From NCBI GenBank assembly GCA_947646735.1, contig CANTFK010000412.1, forward strand, positions 1 to 64,000: a stretch of DNA of 64,000 bases. The letters are read 5' to 3'. Positions 42,581 to 54,299 of this stretch are shown in pieces (within the stretch, counting starts at the first letter, position 1; each line of letters begins with the position of its first letter). The position numbers and the translations under genes were made by a program. This DNA is from Peronospora farinosa. Lineage: Eukaryota; Oomycota; Peronosporomycetes; Peronosporales; Peronosporaceae. The notes beneath the pieces are model-generated. The model saw only the letters and a program-made list of their open reading frames with translations. It ran no database searches and was not told the origin of the DNA.

Positions 42581-43212
42581 TCACACCAATGAAACGGCGA
42601 TACTCGGAGTGCTTGGTACGCTACTGTCAGTGACTAAGTGTCTCAAGATGTGCATAAGAGGGATGCCTTGGACGTGGAAGCGGGCAAGATACTGTTGTTT
42701 CTTGGTGCGCTGCTCGACATTCCATCTGCAGTCATACCCGCAAAAAGCATTGGATTAAACAAAATTCGTTGACGCAGATCGATGCATTTACCGTGACAAA
42801 AACATTATTTACTCACCGTCGACGGACGCGACGAAAGCGAACGCGATGTTCCTTCAGAAGCTCCAAGTGTGAAATATCGCAACGCGAATTGATGATGTCC
42901 TGTCCGAACCAAACACAAAAGTTTAGACGACCTCGTTGAACACTCTTGACATCAAGAAGACATGGATGTACTTGTGATTCAGTGGACGCTACTTGTGATT
43001 CAACGGGTACTTTTACCACCTCTTTCTTGATAACGTCTTGAAGTTTGCTCTTATGTGCAGATTTACGAGACATCCGTGTCTTTGTCTTGACCTTTGCAAC
43101 ATCAGCATTCAATATCTAAGAACTTACAGTCTCATTCTTTCACGCAGAATGCAACATTCATTACAATACTAAAAGTACCTGATTCACAAGTGCCTTCGAT
43201 GTGCGATGAGTT
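42581..43212 (-). CDS. Uncharacterised spliced gene, 3' exons
   Basis: Three exons join in frame on the minus strand: 43179-43212, 42817-43115 and 42581-42725, with introns of 63 and 91 nt (donors GTACTT and GTGAGT, acceptors TCTTAG and CTGCAG). The product is very basic: SRKSAHKSKLQDVIKKEVV, a valine/serine repeat (VESQVASTESQV), then LLKEHRVRFRRVRR and WNVEQRTKKQQYLARF. Both splices preserve an open frame, which supports the call. The 5' exons are unresolved. It lies between the two zinc-repeat genes. No family recognised; the basic composition suggests a nucleic-acid-binding or ribosome-associated role, as a guess. Confidence 0.6.
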
Positions 43213-43377
43213 CTACAAAAAACACGATCAAATTTCCCATTAGTTTGTCAAATACTTCCACGCTCTTCGAATATGGTGCATCCATTCAGCACCTTTGCAA
43301 AAGTGCTCTCTTTACAATTACATTCTTCGACACTCGTTTCGCTCTCTAATCGAATAAAACACCCACTCGAAATTTCA

Positions 43378-43611
43378 TTAGCGACAGCAAAACGTCAATA
43401 GTTTTTCTACTGTCCGTACATGTTTAAAAAAGTCAGAAATAGTGGAGGGCGAGTTATTATTCATTGTAATGTTCATCACGTTGTCCGATGACGGTCGATG
43501 GCTTAGCAAGATGAGCTCTTTTGCGACTTGGAATGTCTCTGCGTCGTGTTGTAGGGGCTTTGAGCCATAGCTAGTAGTGTCTAGCATACTCTTGCTGTTA
43601 TCACGCGACAC
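43378..43611 (-). other. Possible 5' exon of the preceding minus-strand gene
   Basis: Seventy-seven codons starting MSRDNSKSMLDTTSYG with balanced composition (FQVAKELILLSHRPSSDNV). It lies 165 bases upstream of the first resolved exon of the gene at 42581-43212. I could not find a donor giving the right phase, so the connection is only suggested by orientation and distance. Confidence 0.35.
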
Positions 43612-43941
43612 AAGGTATTTGCAATTATTGTGAGGTCTTCTAAGTGTCAGAAGTTCCGGGAAGTTAGGAGCTGATACCGGTTTCCGTTCACTTTTTGCCT
43701 GTTGCCGCTAACGCAATAGGCGAGTTTTTGAATTTAGAGAGGGAAAAAAGACGTACTCGCAATGACCTCGCTTTAGTATACATCTATCTATCCTCGGTAA
43801 GCAAGTTTGCAAGTACATTTTAAACAGGCACGTTTTACCCGCGGTTTTTGGCAGTTTTACCCGGCAAACCCGGCAATGTCATTTTGTGACTACTTAAATT
43901 CAAAAAGTATGCAACTTCAAGCAAAAGATTACAAGGCTCCG
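43612..43941. other. Intergenic region
   Basis: 3' flank of zinc-repeat gene 2 and the region upstream of the uncharacterised minus-strand gene. No gene seen. Confidence 0.5.
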
Positions 43942-45476
43942 TTACACCTCCTCAGTAAACATTTCCAATGAAGGTGGCGGAGACAAGTCCGGACTTGATG
44001 ATGGGGATGGCTTTTGATCAAATAGAATTGAGTCGCCATCTATATCACTCGGTTGCGATCCAACCACCTTCGAGTGCGTCATGCACATACCTTGACGTTG
44101 CGACCACTTTTTGCAGCCAGCCACACAGCATTTCGTGCCACCACCATGTTTGCGGCACAAACGCTTCAAATGAGCCTTCTTCTCGCATCCTTCTACGATG
44201 CATGGACGCCCACCACCGTGCAATTTGCATCGACCATGACTCTGTGATGCACGAGTACAGCCACTCTCCTGGCATCGTGATCCACCGCCGTGACGGATAC
44301 ACAGCCCGCGACTCTGAACGCTCTTCGTGCATCCTGGACTTGAACAGCGCTTCGATCCGCCGTGCCGTTTACACCGATTAAAGGCTCGAGCTTGACTCGT
44401 GCAGCCTTCTACACAGCACAACTTGCGTTTGTCTGGTGAAAACTTGGGCTCGTGAGTGGTAGCCATTTCCGTAAAAGGTTCTCTTAGCCCACCTTCTCGC
44501 TTAGGTCTTCCAAGCGGGGCAACCACGGGTGAATAATCGGGAGGTGTGCTGCCAACACTAGATTGAGTTGCATAACTGTCGACCGAAAGTGTTCGCATTG
44601 TCCGTGACGAGTTGTACGACTCAGTAGGAGCCATTGACGAGCGAAACATACTCGACGACATATCGTGCGTCATGTTGCTGTCAAAATTCCCGTGCTGATC
44701 TTCGAATCCGGGTGGTAGCAGCAACTGTTGCTGTTGCTGTTGCTCCAGCGACCCAAAACTTGTTGGTAGTGTCGGCATTGGAGTGTGTGCACTATGAAGA
44801 GCTGGAATGCCTACAGCGAAGCATGAACATATATGAATTAGATTTGCATGTACAAAGTATCTCTACCTCTCTTACGCCTCAACTGGACGTCATATTTACC
44901 GTCAGGAAAGTAGTCCATCGATGTCCTCGAAGCTGCCTGGGGCATTGGTGCTGGCGGAAAAGAAACTGGGCGTAGATAGTAACTAGCCGAATCTTCTGGG
45001 AAGTCCGAGTACTGCGAATTGAACTGCATCGCTAGTTGTCCATCAAACTGCTGCTGAGGTGGTGGTTGTAGTTCTTGCTGATTAGACGGAGGTGATGGTA
45101 GCGATGGCAAACTTTGTGGCAGCGTGGCAGCATTGTAAGCACCTTGAGACGAATAGAAGGACGGAAATTCCGTTGCCTCTTGCAGTTGTGGCATACTCAG
45201 CGAGTTTAGAGACTGGAACGTCATGCCACCACCCCTTTCGTTGCCAAGTGTGTTGAAAAATTCCATCTTCGGTGGCGACGTCCGTCGAGGTGGCGCAACG
45301 TCACTATCACCAGCAAGTGAATTCTGTAGCGACGACTGCCACATTTCTTGCTCATGTTCTTTATCTTCATGATCGTCGGGTTCCTGTTCATTCTGAAATT
45401 GACGACAAAAGGCTTGGTAACGAGGGTTGTTCCACTCCATCGCAGCAACGGCGCTAGAGGCTGTTCCCAGATGCAA
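43942..45476 (-). CDS. WRKY19-like zinc-repeat protein 2 (two exons)
   Basis: Exons 44867-45476 and 43942-44810, intron 56 nt (donor GTAGAG, acceptor CTGTAG), joining to 492 residues; a second in-frame ATG at 45440 would give 480. The N-terminal 300 residues are polar with glutamine runs (EQQQQQQLL) and acidic patches. Residues about 335-455 are five 24-residue zinc units of spacing C-x4-C-x9-C-x2-H plus GGG, in the same order and length as in zinc-repeat protein 1. The last unit of both proteins contains KW(A/S)QR. The two genes are tandem on the same strand, 2.2 kb apart, so they are likely old duplicates with diverged N-terminal regions. The start is divergent from COQ2. Confidence 0.85.
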
Positions 45477-45732
45477 GACGTGACGGAGCTAGAACCTTCG
45501 CACGCTTTACTTCTGCTAATTCGACACTAAGAAAACAATAGAAAGGGAGTAAGAGAATTCTAAGACCATAGCTCTCAACGAGGTCAAGTTCCTGTCCCAC
45601 ATGACCCGGGGTCCATTCAAGTCACTTCAACATCATCAATATTCAAGTTTCACCCGTTTGTAAGCCAATCCAATCCATCCGTTTCGATTCCTAACGTTAT
45701 AATCGAATTGTGCGAACAGGCCGTCGAACAGC
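45477..45732. promoter_or_regulatory. Shared divergent promoter region (zinc-repeat gene 2 / COQ2)
   Basis: 256 bp between two start codons facing away from each other. Pyrimidine-rich stretches resembling oomycete initiators occur (for example TTTCACCC near 45650), but none can be fixed. Confidence 0.45.
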
Positions 45733-46920
45733 ATGGTTGCCCGGCTCCTGCATACGTGCGTTACACGTCGTCCCCGCTTCGTCGTCCGGGCTCATGATGT
45801 CTCATTTTCATATGCAATGCAATCAATCATCCCACGCTTTGCTAAGTCTTCGTTAATTTGTCTTCATTCGTCACCCGGATGTCCTGTACCATCCGTGTCC
45901 ACCCAGTTCTCTGGAATTCCGACCTCATGCTTTAGTTCATCCTCGTCCCCCCAATTGCCTACCACTAAGCTAGTCAATGCAACAAAACAACTGGACATTG
46001 TACAGGTCAAGAACGATGCATTCAGTATTGAAAAAGATACGTGGGCAGAGCGTCATAGCCCCGAGTGGATGCTGCCGTATATTCAGATATCCCGCATCAA
46101 CCGACCGGCAGGGACGTTTATGCTGCTGTGGCCATGCTTTTGGAGCATATCCATGGCTGCTCCAAGTGGTTGCTTGCCTGATCTGAAGCTGCTAGTGCTG
46201 TTTGGTACGGGTGCGTTCATCATGCGGAGTGCAGGTTGTACTATTAACGACATGTGGGACAAGAACTTTGACAGAATGGTAGAACGCACTAACAAGCGTC
46301 CATTGGTTACTGGTAAGCTCACGTATCCACAGGCATGGGCTTTCCTTGCGGCGCAATTGTCGGCGGGATTATCTGTGTTATTGCAGCTCAATTGGTTTAG
46401 TGTTGCCATGGGTGCATCCTCCCTCGTACTTGTTGGCGTGTACCCAACGATGAAACGATTTACCTATTGGCCACAAGCTTTTTTAGGATTGACTTTCAAC
46501 TACGGTGCTTTGCTGGGTTGGGCTGCAGTGCATGGGTCGTGTGAATGGCCAGTGGTGCTGCCGCTGTATGCGGGTGGTGTGGCCTGGACAATGGTGTACG
46601 ATACTTTATATGCCCACCAGGACAAGAAGGACGATATCAAGATCGGTGTACACTCTACTGCGTTGCTCTTCGGCGACAAAACGAAGCCGTTGCTAAATTT
46701 CTTTTCAGCTGCAGCCATTGCTGGCTTTGGGTCTGCAGGGTACATGGCCGGCCTAGACTGGCCGTTCTTCGTGGGTCTTACTGGCGGAGCGACGCAATTA
46801 GCCTGGCAGGTAAACACTGCCAAGCTTGACGATCCGATCAATTTGCAAGTGCGTTTTGCTTCGAACAAATGGTTTGGTGCGCTTATGTTTGCGTCAATTG
46901 TTGCCGGTAACGTCGTGTAG
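45733..46920 (+). CDS. COQ2: 4-hydroxybenzoate polyprenyltransferase (COQ2), mitochondrial
   Basis: Attaches the polyprenyl chain to 4-hydroxybenzoate in ubiquinone synthesis, in the inner mitochondrial membrane. One exon of 395 residues. The first 100 residues are rich in Arg, Ser and His with few acids, a mitochondrial presequence. The UbiA family's first aspartate motif is NDMWDKNFD at 172-180, followed by TNKRPLVTG; the second is YDTLYAHQDKKDD at 289-301, followed by IGVHSTALLFG. Six to eight hydrophobic helices fill the rest. Length and motifs are normal for eukaryotic COQ2. Its start is divergent from zinc-repeat gene 2. Confidence 0.94.
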   Translation: MVARLLHTCVTRRPRFVVRAHDVSFSYAMQSIIPRFAKSSLICLHSSPGCPVPSVSTQFSGIPTSCFSSSSSPQLPTTKLVNATKQLDIVQVKNDAFSIEKDTWAERHSPEWMLPYIQISRINRPAGTFMLLWPCFWSISMAAPSGCLPDLKLLVLFGTGAFIMRSAGCTINDMWDKNFDRMVERTNKRPLVTGKLTYPQAWAFLAAQLSAGLSVLLQLNWFSVAMGASSLVLVGVYPTMKRFTYWPQAFLGLTFNYGALLGWAAVHGSCEWPVVLPLYAGGVAWTMVYDTLYAHQDKKDDIKIGVHSTALLFGDKTKPLLNFFSAAAIAGFGSAGYMAGLDWPFFVGLTGGATQLAWQVNTAKLDDPINLQVRFASNKWFGALMFASIVAGNVV

Positions 46921-47510
46921 AAAAATTCACTTGTATAGATGTTGACTCGCTTGTACCCGCAGCTTTTTAGAGTCAATTTACCAGTTCAGCATGAGAAATA
47001 AAAGTGCTATTTTCATCTTGGCAATGCCGTATCTCATGGACACAAAACAAAGTTGTAGATTTTATAACAGGCACTCCTCCGTAAGTTTAGGCCAGCGAGG
47101 TCAATAATAAATTATTAATACAGCTTGATTAATTATTGAGCTTGCTGCACAAAGGAGAAATAGAAATTTTATATTATATAATAGGAGCTAGAAATATATA
47201 TACCTCGACGTATACTATACGTATGGCATGACAAAAATTAATTTCCAAGTGATCGTTGTGTAGTGTTCGCATTCTTTTTGCTGAAGCTGGCTCAAGAATG
47301 TAGTCATGTCTATGGTTTCAATACGAGCAAGCATTCATCGGACGGCTGCAGTGCTAATATCTTCTAAACCGTAAGAAACAGAAATAGAGTGATCATTTTG
47401 CTCAAATAAATTTCACTTCGTGACTTGATTGATCAAGTTGCTTAGTATATTGACAACTCTTTGTCAATGTACTTGTGGAAATCAACACAGCCATGTGATA
47501 AAGAGACTGT
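46921..47510. other. AT-rich intergenic region at the edge of the repeat block
   Basis: 3' flank of COQ2 and AT-rich sequence. No open frame of note. Repetitive DNA starts near 47511. Confidence 0.6.
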
Positions 47511-48120
47511 GTTGTAGAGTGGATTTTCACACGACGTAAGAAAACCACAAACACACACAGCGCCGAGCTGCCGACTTACGGAGAAGGTACCCGATACCGT
47601 GTCGCGTTAACGTTGCACCTCACCTTGTGTACCCGTCGGCTTGGCTGTTCTTGCTCCTCACTTGACGCAGAAGACTTAGAGACTTGGTCTTTGTATAGAC
47701 CGGGGCTTGGTGGTCCTCGAGTGGATATGCTTCACTCGAGGCCGGATTTCTTGTGCTCGATCGACTGAGTCAAGAGCAATGCACCTGGTAGCATGTACCC
47801 CTTCGGTGTCTATCGGTTTCTTGGTGCTTGGACCTTCCGTCTTCTTCCCCGTAGGGATCCCGCTTCCTGTAGCGGGTCTTGAGGTGGTGCTACTCGAGAC
47901 AAACCCACAGGCCAAAGAATTTCCTGGGGTTCTGTTTGCAGGTGAATATTGCCACACGACTGTCTCAACTGGAGGGGGAAACAATATCCCTTCCCCGAAA
48001 CAGGTGGGTAGATCGAATCAAGTTCGAGCTCGAGTCTTGACACCTCAGGCTAACTATCCTGAGGTTCAACTTACGTTGCTTGTGCCGTCATCGCACCTGA
48101 CGTCGGGGGGGGTGGGTTAA
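47511..48120 (+). repeat. LTR-like repeat, copy 1
   Basis: Shares many blocks with 53452-54135 in the same orientation and order. Examples are CACCTTGTGTACCCGTCGG, CTCGAGTGGATATGCTTCAC and TATCCCTTCCCC. Both begin with TGTT and are rich in G/C runs. They are too diverged to be recent LTRs of one element. I read them as two separate insertions, or solo LTRs, of one family. No open frame with retroviral motifs lies within. Confidence 0.65.
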
Positions 48121-48320
48121 AGGGTGTTCCGCCCAGAACAGGTGAGGTGACGTCAAAGCTAAAAGGGGGCGCTTAGAGCTGCCACGTGTAAAGCAAATTC
48201 GAGTGTGTTTATTTATCTTAGCCTTTGTATGCTTTTCGTGCCTTACCCCAACCCTTCGCTCTGAATGATGCCACGTGTGAGCTCCTGAACGAACAGCTGG
48301 CTCTTTAGGGACTAGGGACC

Positions 48321-48500
48321 TGTACCGGTTCTGCACTGTAGGTATTCCTTGTACCTTCTATGACCTTCGAGGCCCTGAATGCTCGGGGCACTAGACCTTC
48401 AAAGGCCCTGGATTTGTACCGGATCTGCACCGAAGGAAACCTTGTACCTTCCATGATCTCGGGGCCCTGGATCCTTGATGCACTAAACCTTCGAGGTTCT
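48321..48500 (+). repeat. Two-unit imperfect tandem repeat of about 90 bp
   Basis: The segment starting near 48327 (TGTACCGGTTCTGCAC, later CTTGTACCTTCTATGA, GGCCCTG) is repeated with changes from about 48415 (TGTACCGGATCTGCAC, later CTTGTACCTTCCATGA). It lies downstream of LTR-like copy 1 and may be part of the same repeat family. Confidence 0.6.
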
Positions 48501-48729
48501 GGACCTTTTCTTTCCCTCGAGGGAGTGACCTGAACCTCTCACGGCAGTTATTATAATAATTGTGAAGGACCACGATTTCTCTGGCACTTCTCCACAACTG
48601 ATTGAGATCACAGCACTCCTTCCGGAATAACCTTGTTGTTATGATGCTGCGTCGATAGCACTGACAGGGAACCTAGGATCACGGCGGCGTTTAAAGATCC
48701 GTTTATAGTTCACTCAAAATACGGCTCAC

Positions 48730-49480
48730 GATGTCGAGTTCTGACATCAAGGAACCGATGGTCAGACGTAATTCGCCGACCTTGTCCCTCGAAGAGATTC
48801 TTCGGGGGCACGTCCACCCGTTTACAAGTTGAGCGAATTCTTAGCAGTAGTCGAGTTCGCTATCAACAACTCGGACCATATATCCACGACGCATGCGCCA
48901 CTCTACGTAAATAGTCTGTGCCATCCATGGGTCTAGTTAAAAGTGACTCTAGTTTTTAGGGGAACACGTTGGAGCAAGAACCAATCTGGATCTCGCTCGT
49001 CTCGCGTCAACGATAAGTCGACGCGAAGCCAATTGATACTAATCCTATCGTCTTCGTAGAGGAAAAAAATAGTAAGAGCGATGACGCTCTTACTGGTGAC
49101 GGTATCGTTCAGGATATCGCCAAAGTGAACATCAGTATTCTCGCTGAAGAAATAACAGATATCTCTACAGTGCATTCACTATGAACTGCAGCCAAAGCAG
49201 CGAGTTAGCAGAAGACATCCTACTGACTCGAGAAGCGGTAATCCGTTTCGCGCCAAAATTCATTGCCGAAACGGTGGATTAGCAGAACTGAACGCTCACA
49301 AAAATGGAAGGGCAAATGCTTAATTCATATATCAAAGGCAATGTAGTTTTACTATCAACAGCAAATCTACCTTTACAGCCAGTGACCAACGTGGGCAGCA
49401 ATTTATTGCTGCCTATGTATATTGTGCCGGGATACGGACCCGTTACCGTCTTACACTAAAGGGCGTTGAGGAAGCGCTCT
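48730..49480 (+). pseudogene. Ty3/Gypsy integrase C-terminal remnant, plus strand
   Basis: Fragments on the plus strand match the end of a Gypsy integrase: VEFAINNSDHISTTHAPLYV (about 48861-48920) and, 400 bases on, VVLLSTANLPLQPVTNVGS (about 49357-49413), then LLLPMYI. Stops and shifts lie between them. The orientation is opposite to the 49993-61379 element, so this is a different, older insertion that has lost its other domains. Confidence 0.7.
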
Positions 49481-49992
49481 TAATTAACTCGTAAACATAA
49501 CTCTGTTTTAGTTTTGTTTTAGTTTTAATTTGCGTTAAATGCGAATATGTTCCCTAGCTCATGGAAACTACTCAATATGGAAGTCAATTTATTATTGGCT
49601 AATTATTGGGTGTGGCCCCCCAATAATAAACCAATAATAAAAATGACGCGCAGTATCCGCTAATCGGATACTTCCCTATGCCTACTTATGTAATTATGTA
49701 TTATCCCTATAATTACTTATGTAACAGGTTGTTTCATTACAGCACAGGCTTCTCTCCAAACAAAGTGAAAGATTCTTAGCGGTGTTACGCCATACTCGAA
49801 TAGCTTTTCCGACGTACAATCATTCCATCAAGCTATGGACATGTACTTCATTTTCTATATTAACGTGCACGTAAGCACTCGGCGCGTCCAAACGCCTGGT
49901 TGGTGTACGCCAAACTTACGCAATAGCCAATATAGCCTTTGCAATTGTCATATCTAACATCGCGCCAAAGGCACCAAAATTTTTACAACGAG
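49481..49992. other. AT-rich repeat flank, possible LTR
   Basis: Lies directly after the plus-strand integrase remnant, where a 3' LTR would be. It contains TGTGGCCCCCCAATAATAAA near 49609, but no second copy is visible in the window. No gene. Confidence 0.35.
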
Positions 49993-50330
49993 TGTAACTG
50001 GGCTCGAACGTCTCGTTACTAGCTTCCACGTACGATTAAGGAAGGCGCAAGCTAAAGTATTAGGTCTATAGAGAATATAACTCTAATTTTTTTGTTTTAA
50101 TTCGTACGAATTGGGCAAAAAATTGGTATTAAGTACGACCGTATTCACGCCTTTCGGGAACCACTCATTTTCAGGTTTATATTATTATTGATCCAACTGA
50201 GTCTTTAGGTCCTAATAATGAACCGATAACAAATTGCCACGCTGTGCCCACATTCGGGCGCAATACCTGCCTACAAACAAAATTGTTCATTTCTGTTTGT
50301 GTTAAAATTGTAATGTTGCCCCTTACATCA
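49993..50330 (-). repeat. 3' LTR of the Gypsy element
   Basis: 338 bp matching 61044-61379. On the minus strand it begins TGATGTAAGGGG and ends GTTACA, the TG..CA ends of LTRs. A shared internal block is the TTCAGGTTTATATTATTATT region. Confidence 0.85.
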
Positions 50331-50341
50331 CTCCCTTTTCA
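50331..50341 (-). promoter_or_regulatory. Polypurine tract
   Basis: On the minus strand GAAAAGGGAG directly precedes the LTR start TGATG, the position where plus-strand DNA synthesis is primed in LTR retrotransposons. Confidence 0.7.
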
Positions 50342-51190
50342 ACACATCACTTAGCAACCGTGAGTGCTCAACTGCCAGATCCCAACGATCACAACGGAAC
50401 CAAAAGATGACTGAGCACACGACTTTTAACCCCAAAGCACTTTCATTGGGAGTGCAATCATTCGCGTGTGGTGGACCAGCAACTCGTATCTTAGATATTG
50501 TTACGACTTATCCGAAGCTCGCGCTTCGAACTCACTTAGGACTACTTTTTGCGTTTCCGCGGATTGCGAGAAAATAGTCTCGAAGGCATTGCATACAACG
50601 CTTTGCAAAGTTTCTGGTGCACATTCATTTAGCGTTGAAGCCGGATGCCGAGTATGGAAGGAGCGTCTCACAGAAGCTTTACAATCGAGAAGATCTTTGC
50701 GCCGATCACTCAATCGGTGCGTCACGCGAAAAATTGTGTGAGAACGCTTGGACGAGGAACGACTCTGCTATGTCCACTCTTACGGAGGATGTCGCTTTGC
50801 GACATGATGCCACGTCCATCTCGCGACGCATAGCAACGACACATCGCTAAGTGTTTACTCAGCAAAAGCGAACGAGCCTGGATCGAGAAGTACGAGCGGA
50901 GTCTTTACGAGCGTACAACTGTAGTTGTTCGTGGTGCGCCTCGCTAGTGTCACCACTCTCGGTAATGGAGTCAATCGCCGCTTTATACTCAACGCAGAAC
51001 GGCGACAACTTTGCCTGCTCATCGTGTTGCGCGGATCTCGTCGAGGTCTCGTTCTAGTGATTATGGTGATTCGACGTTCTCGTTCTCGTCATCGTCCTCA
51101 TTCTCGTTCTTGACGCCGCGATCACGACACAGTACCCGTTCTCTTTCACCACAAGAACATATACGTCTGCGGTCGCATCGGGGTAACCCA
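50342..51190. other. Region between chromodomain and polypurine tract
   Basis: Downstream of pol on the element's strand. Short open frames on both strands (for example 50501-50725 minus, 50466-50741 plus) have no recognised domain. It may be an untranslated tail or a lost extra frame of the element. Confidence 0.4.
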
Positions 51191-53234
51191 TCTCCATGGA
51201 CTCATATGCTTGAACAACGTCTGGAACCTCCCGAAAAGCGAGCAACGCGGCTTCTACGTATTTTACTTGGGTGAAAATCCAAGCCCAGCATATATGGTAC
51301 TTGCGCGCGGGTGAAATCGCGTGCATCGCATGAGCCTACGATTTTACATCACGGAGAGGGTATTCGTGACCCGCAATACGATCTACGATCCAGCGCATCT
51401 GAACCTTTGCATCCACAAGCGGTGGTGGGCCCTCGCGAAGGTAACGCTAGCGTCCTGGTTTCCCAGTACGATGTTGATGGGGCTGTAAATAAGGCTGCCG
51501 ACGCTCAGTCGGAAGATGAAGCTACTCCCGAGCGATATGCACAGGCGGAGAGGACTGCGAGCGAGGTCCGGCAGTCGAATAACGAATGCTCGAGCGGATG
51601 AAAAACCTGTAATTTCAGGCTCTCGGTCATAAACAGACAAAAACGCAGCCGCGTCTGATGTGGAAAGGCAGTCAAACTACGAGCCCCTGAATCAGACATC
51701 GGAACCAACCCATGAAGCGTAGCCGGGCGATAGTTCTTTAGTCTCCCGACGTAGAACGTCTGGTAAAGTCGCAAAGGTAAGAGAATGTCCAGCATGTAGG
51801 CGTCACCGATCGCCTTAAGAACCTTGAATGGACTGATGAAGCGTGTCGCGAGTTTTAATTGATTATAATTTTGAAGGACATTCCTTACGTAAAGATTTCC
51901 CTCTTACACGCGACTAGGTTAGTATCCGCTGAATTCCTTAGGTCTTCTGTAAATAATATTACATGATACAAAACCACCTTTCTTAAATTTGCTCATGTTT
52001 TCTGTCATTTTTGTCAGCATTCTCTTTCTGTTTGTCCACTTTAAACTGAATTGCATCACGCAAAAGCCGATGATGGCTTAAGGTTGCAGTATAATTTTCG
52101 ATCATTACTTGCACGCGCCGACTCAATCGGCGCGCAATTGGAAGAATGGGAAAACATTTCCGAAGACGATTCCGTCAGAGTTTGTGCAATTCATCGAGCT
52201 AGCGGGAACGCCACGCGACGTGGCGTCAAACGGTCAGATTTTGCCTTGGATCGGGTGACTACATTACGCTCAAAATACCGTGAGCTGCACTCGATCGTTG
52301 TTTTTCACCTTCCCCCCCCAGAGTGGATTCACTAGGTGATCTGAGTCGATCCAAGGCAAGAATATATAGGAACTTGAGGGTGACAAGCCGAATGCACAAA
52401 AATGGCGTAAACCTATTGACGCGTGTACAGAATTACTGAGTGTAAACTCAGCAAATGGTAAGATTAAGTCTAACCCGTAAAGAAGTAGCATAGCTTCCTA
52501 TAAAGCTCGAACAGTGACGTCCAAAATGCAGATGTGAATCGAGGATGACGGTCCAAAACATTATACCCGGCAATCCTTAATGGCGAAACTCAGCGTCAAC
52601 GAAGTGTATTACGGTTTCTATTGCCGTGATCGTAGCGTGAACAGGCACTAGATGTGTCATCTTGCTAAATTTGTCGACAAAACTCAGGATACCCGTAGGA
52701 TCTTGACTATCGGGCGCGAGCCCGAAAAGGAAGTCTGTCAAAACTGAACACCAAGTCTTAGCTGCAATCGGCAGCGGTCGCAGGGGTGCCTGTGACGATA
52801 TAAATGACTTTACTTGTTTGTAAATTTTGCGTGTTCGAATCCAGTTGCGCACCCACTTGTCCAGGTGTGGGGTCAAAAAGTCACGATACACAGCTGCGAA
52901 AGGCCTTTTGCAGCCTGAGTGACCACCAGCTGGGGCATCGTTGGTGTTCCTAGTGAATGATCCTTGCACGCAAAGCCATGTCATTGGCGATCACCGTGCG
53001 AGGAGCATCGCACTGATTTTTTCTATACACAAGCAAGTCTCCGTCCAAATTATATAGCTGAATATGATCACGCTTGGTTCGTGATTGAAATCTCAGTGCA
53101 ACATCACTGGGAACACTCAGATAAGCGATATTGTCCGCATAATCTGAATAATCTTGTAAGCTGCGATGATCTCGTCGAATAAGCACAGATTGGGGGTGAT
53201 CCGAGTTTATTTCAGCGATACACACATCGCACAA
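51190..53234 (-). pseudogene. Gypsy integrase and chromodomain remnant
   Basis: Pieces in order on the minus strand: pre-integrase sequence (53234-52950, DDLLVYRKN-like); the zinc-binding and catalytic start (52984-52577: PAGGHSGCKR, then PLPIAAKTWCSVLTDFLFGL and FVDKFSKMTHLVPVHA); the integrase end (52491-52270: LPFAEFTLSNSVHAS); LYQTFYVGRLKNYRPA near 51760-51710; and a chromodomain around 51420-51190 (MRWIVDRIAGHEYPLRD, EVPDVVQAYE). The first catalytic Asp lies at TDFLFG, where the family has MDF. Frames change repeatedly. Chromodomains direct integration toward modified chromatin in chromoviruses. Confidence 0.8.
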
Positions 53235-53451
53235 TGGCAGGGCACTTTAATTGTGATAATCTCCACTATTACCAGTATTCAGCTAATGGTGGCGCATGAT
53301 GAAGTCTTAATAGTGGTTAATTGTGGTGCCGGCATGAATGTAACTAAAATGGACAAAAAATTAGTTTATTTTGCTAAAATAGCCTCAGAGCGATATTGAC
53401 GACATTATTCTAAACTGTTTGGCCCGTAGTATGCCTTCCAGAAAGAAGTAT

Positions 53452-54135
53452 GTTATTGTGGTGGAGTGGGTTCTCAAAATTGTATGATGAGACCCCAAAA
53501 CACTCACTGTGCCGGACTGCCGACTGTCGGAGGGGGTACCCCGATGTCGCGTATGGACCTTTTCTCACCTTGTGTACCCGTCGGCTGGCGGGTTGCACTC
53601 TTCGGAAGACTCGATGAAGATGTAGACGTCTTCTTTGAGAGAGGTAGACCTGGGGGGCCTCGAGTGGATATGCTTCACTCGGTGGGTCGGTACGTGGCCA
53701 CTCGATCGACCTTGTCGAGAGTGGACTTAGAGCCAAATTCTTCAGGTCGCTTGTCGTCCCTGGCCTTTTCCTTCTTGTTTCAGGGGTATTAACCACCTGA
53801 CCTTTACTTTGCTCCCGGACCGTGAGGTGAAGGAGACCGCTTCCGATAGCGGGTCTTGGGGGGTGTTGCTACTCGAACGAGCTCACAGGCCAAATATATC
53901 CTGGAGCTCTATTCGCACTTGAACTTCGCTACACAACTGTCTTCGACGGGGGGCCAAAATATATCCCTTCCCGTAGAAGTGAGTAATTTAGAGCAAGTTC
54001 TTCTTGGGTGACGGAGTCGTGCCACGTGGGGTATAGCTCGCACTTGTGTCTGACCACACGCCTGTCTTCAAGGGGGGGGGGGGTGCAAATATATCCCTTC
54101 CCCGGAACAAGCGTTTGGCTAGACTCGAGTGCCTT
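53452..54135 (+). repeat. LTR-like repeat, copy 2, nested in the Gypsy element
   Basis: Same family and orientation as 47511-48120. Its end contains a duplicated block: G-run plus CAAAATATATCCCTTCCC at about 53950 and again near 54085, the second after a run of twelve or more G. It interrupts the Gypsy element between integrase and RNase H. Confidence 0.65.
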
Positions 54136-54299
54136 AACAGCACGACGAAGATTTGCCAAGTAGATCGCAAATTGAGTAGTATTTAATATAGTCCTATCCT
54201 TTTGACTCTTTTACTCTATCCTTGCCTGAAGCTCTGATTTCTTGCGTCAACTGGTCTGATTCTTGTGTTAATTAATCAGGAGTGGCTGAACCCCGAGGG

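Noticed and set aside
47707..48120. 137-codon plus-strand frame in LTR-like copy 1
   Set aside because: It lies wholly within a repeat whose second copy breaks the frame; no protein domain.
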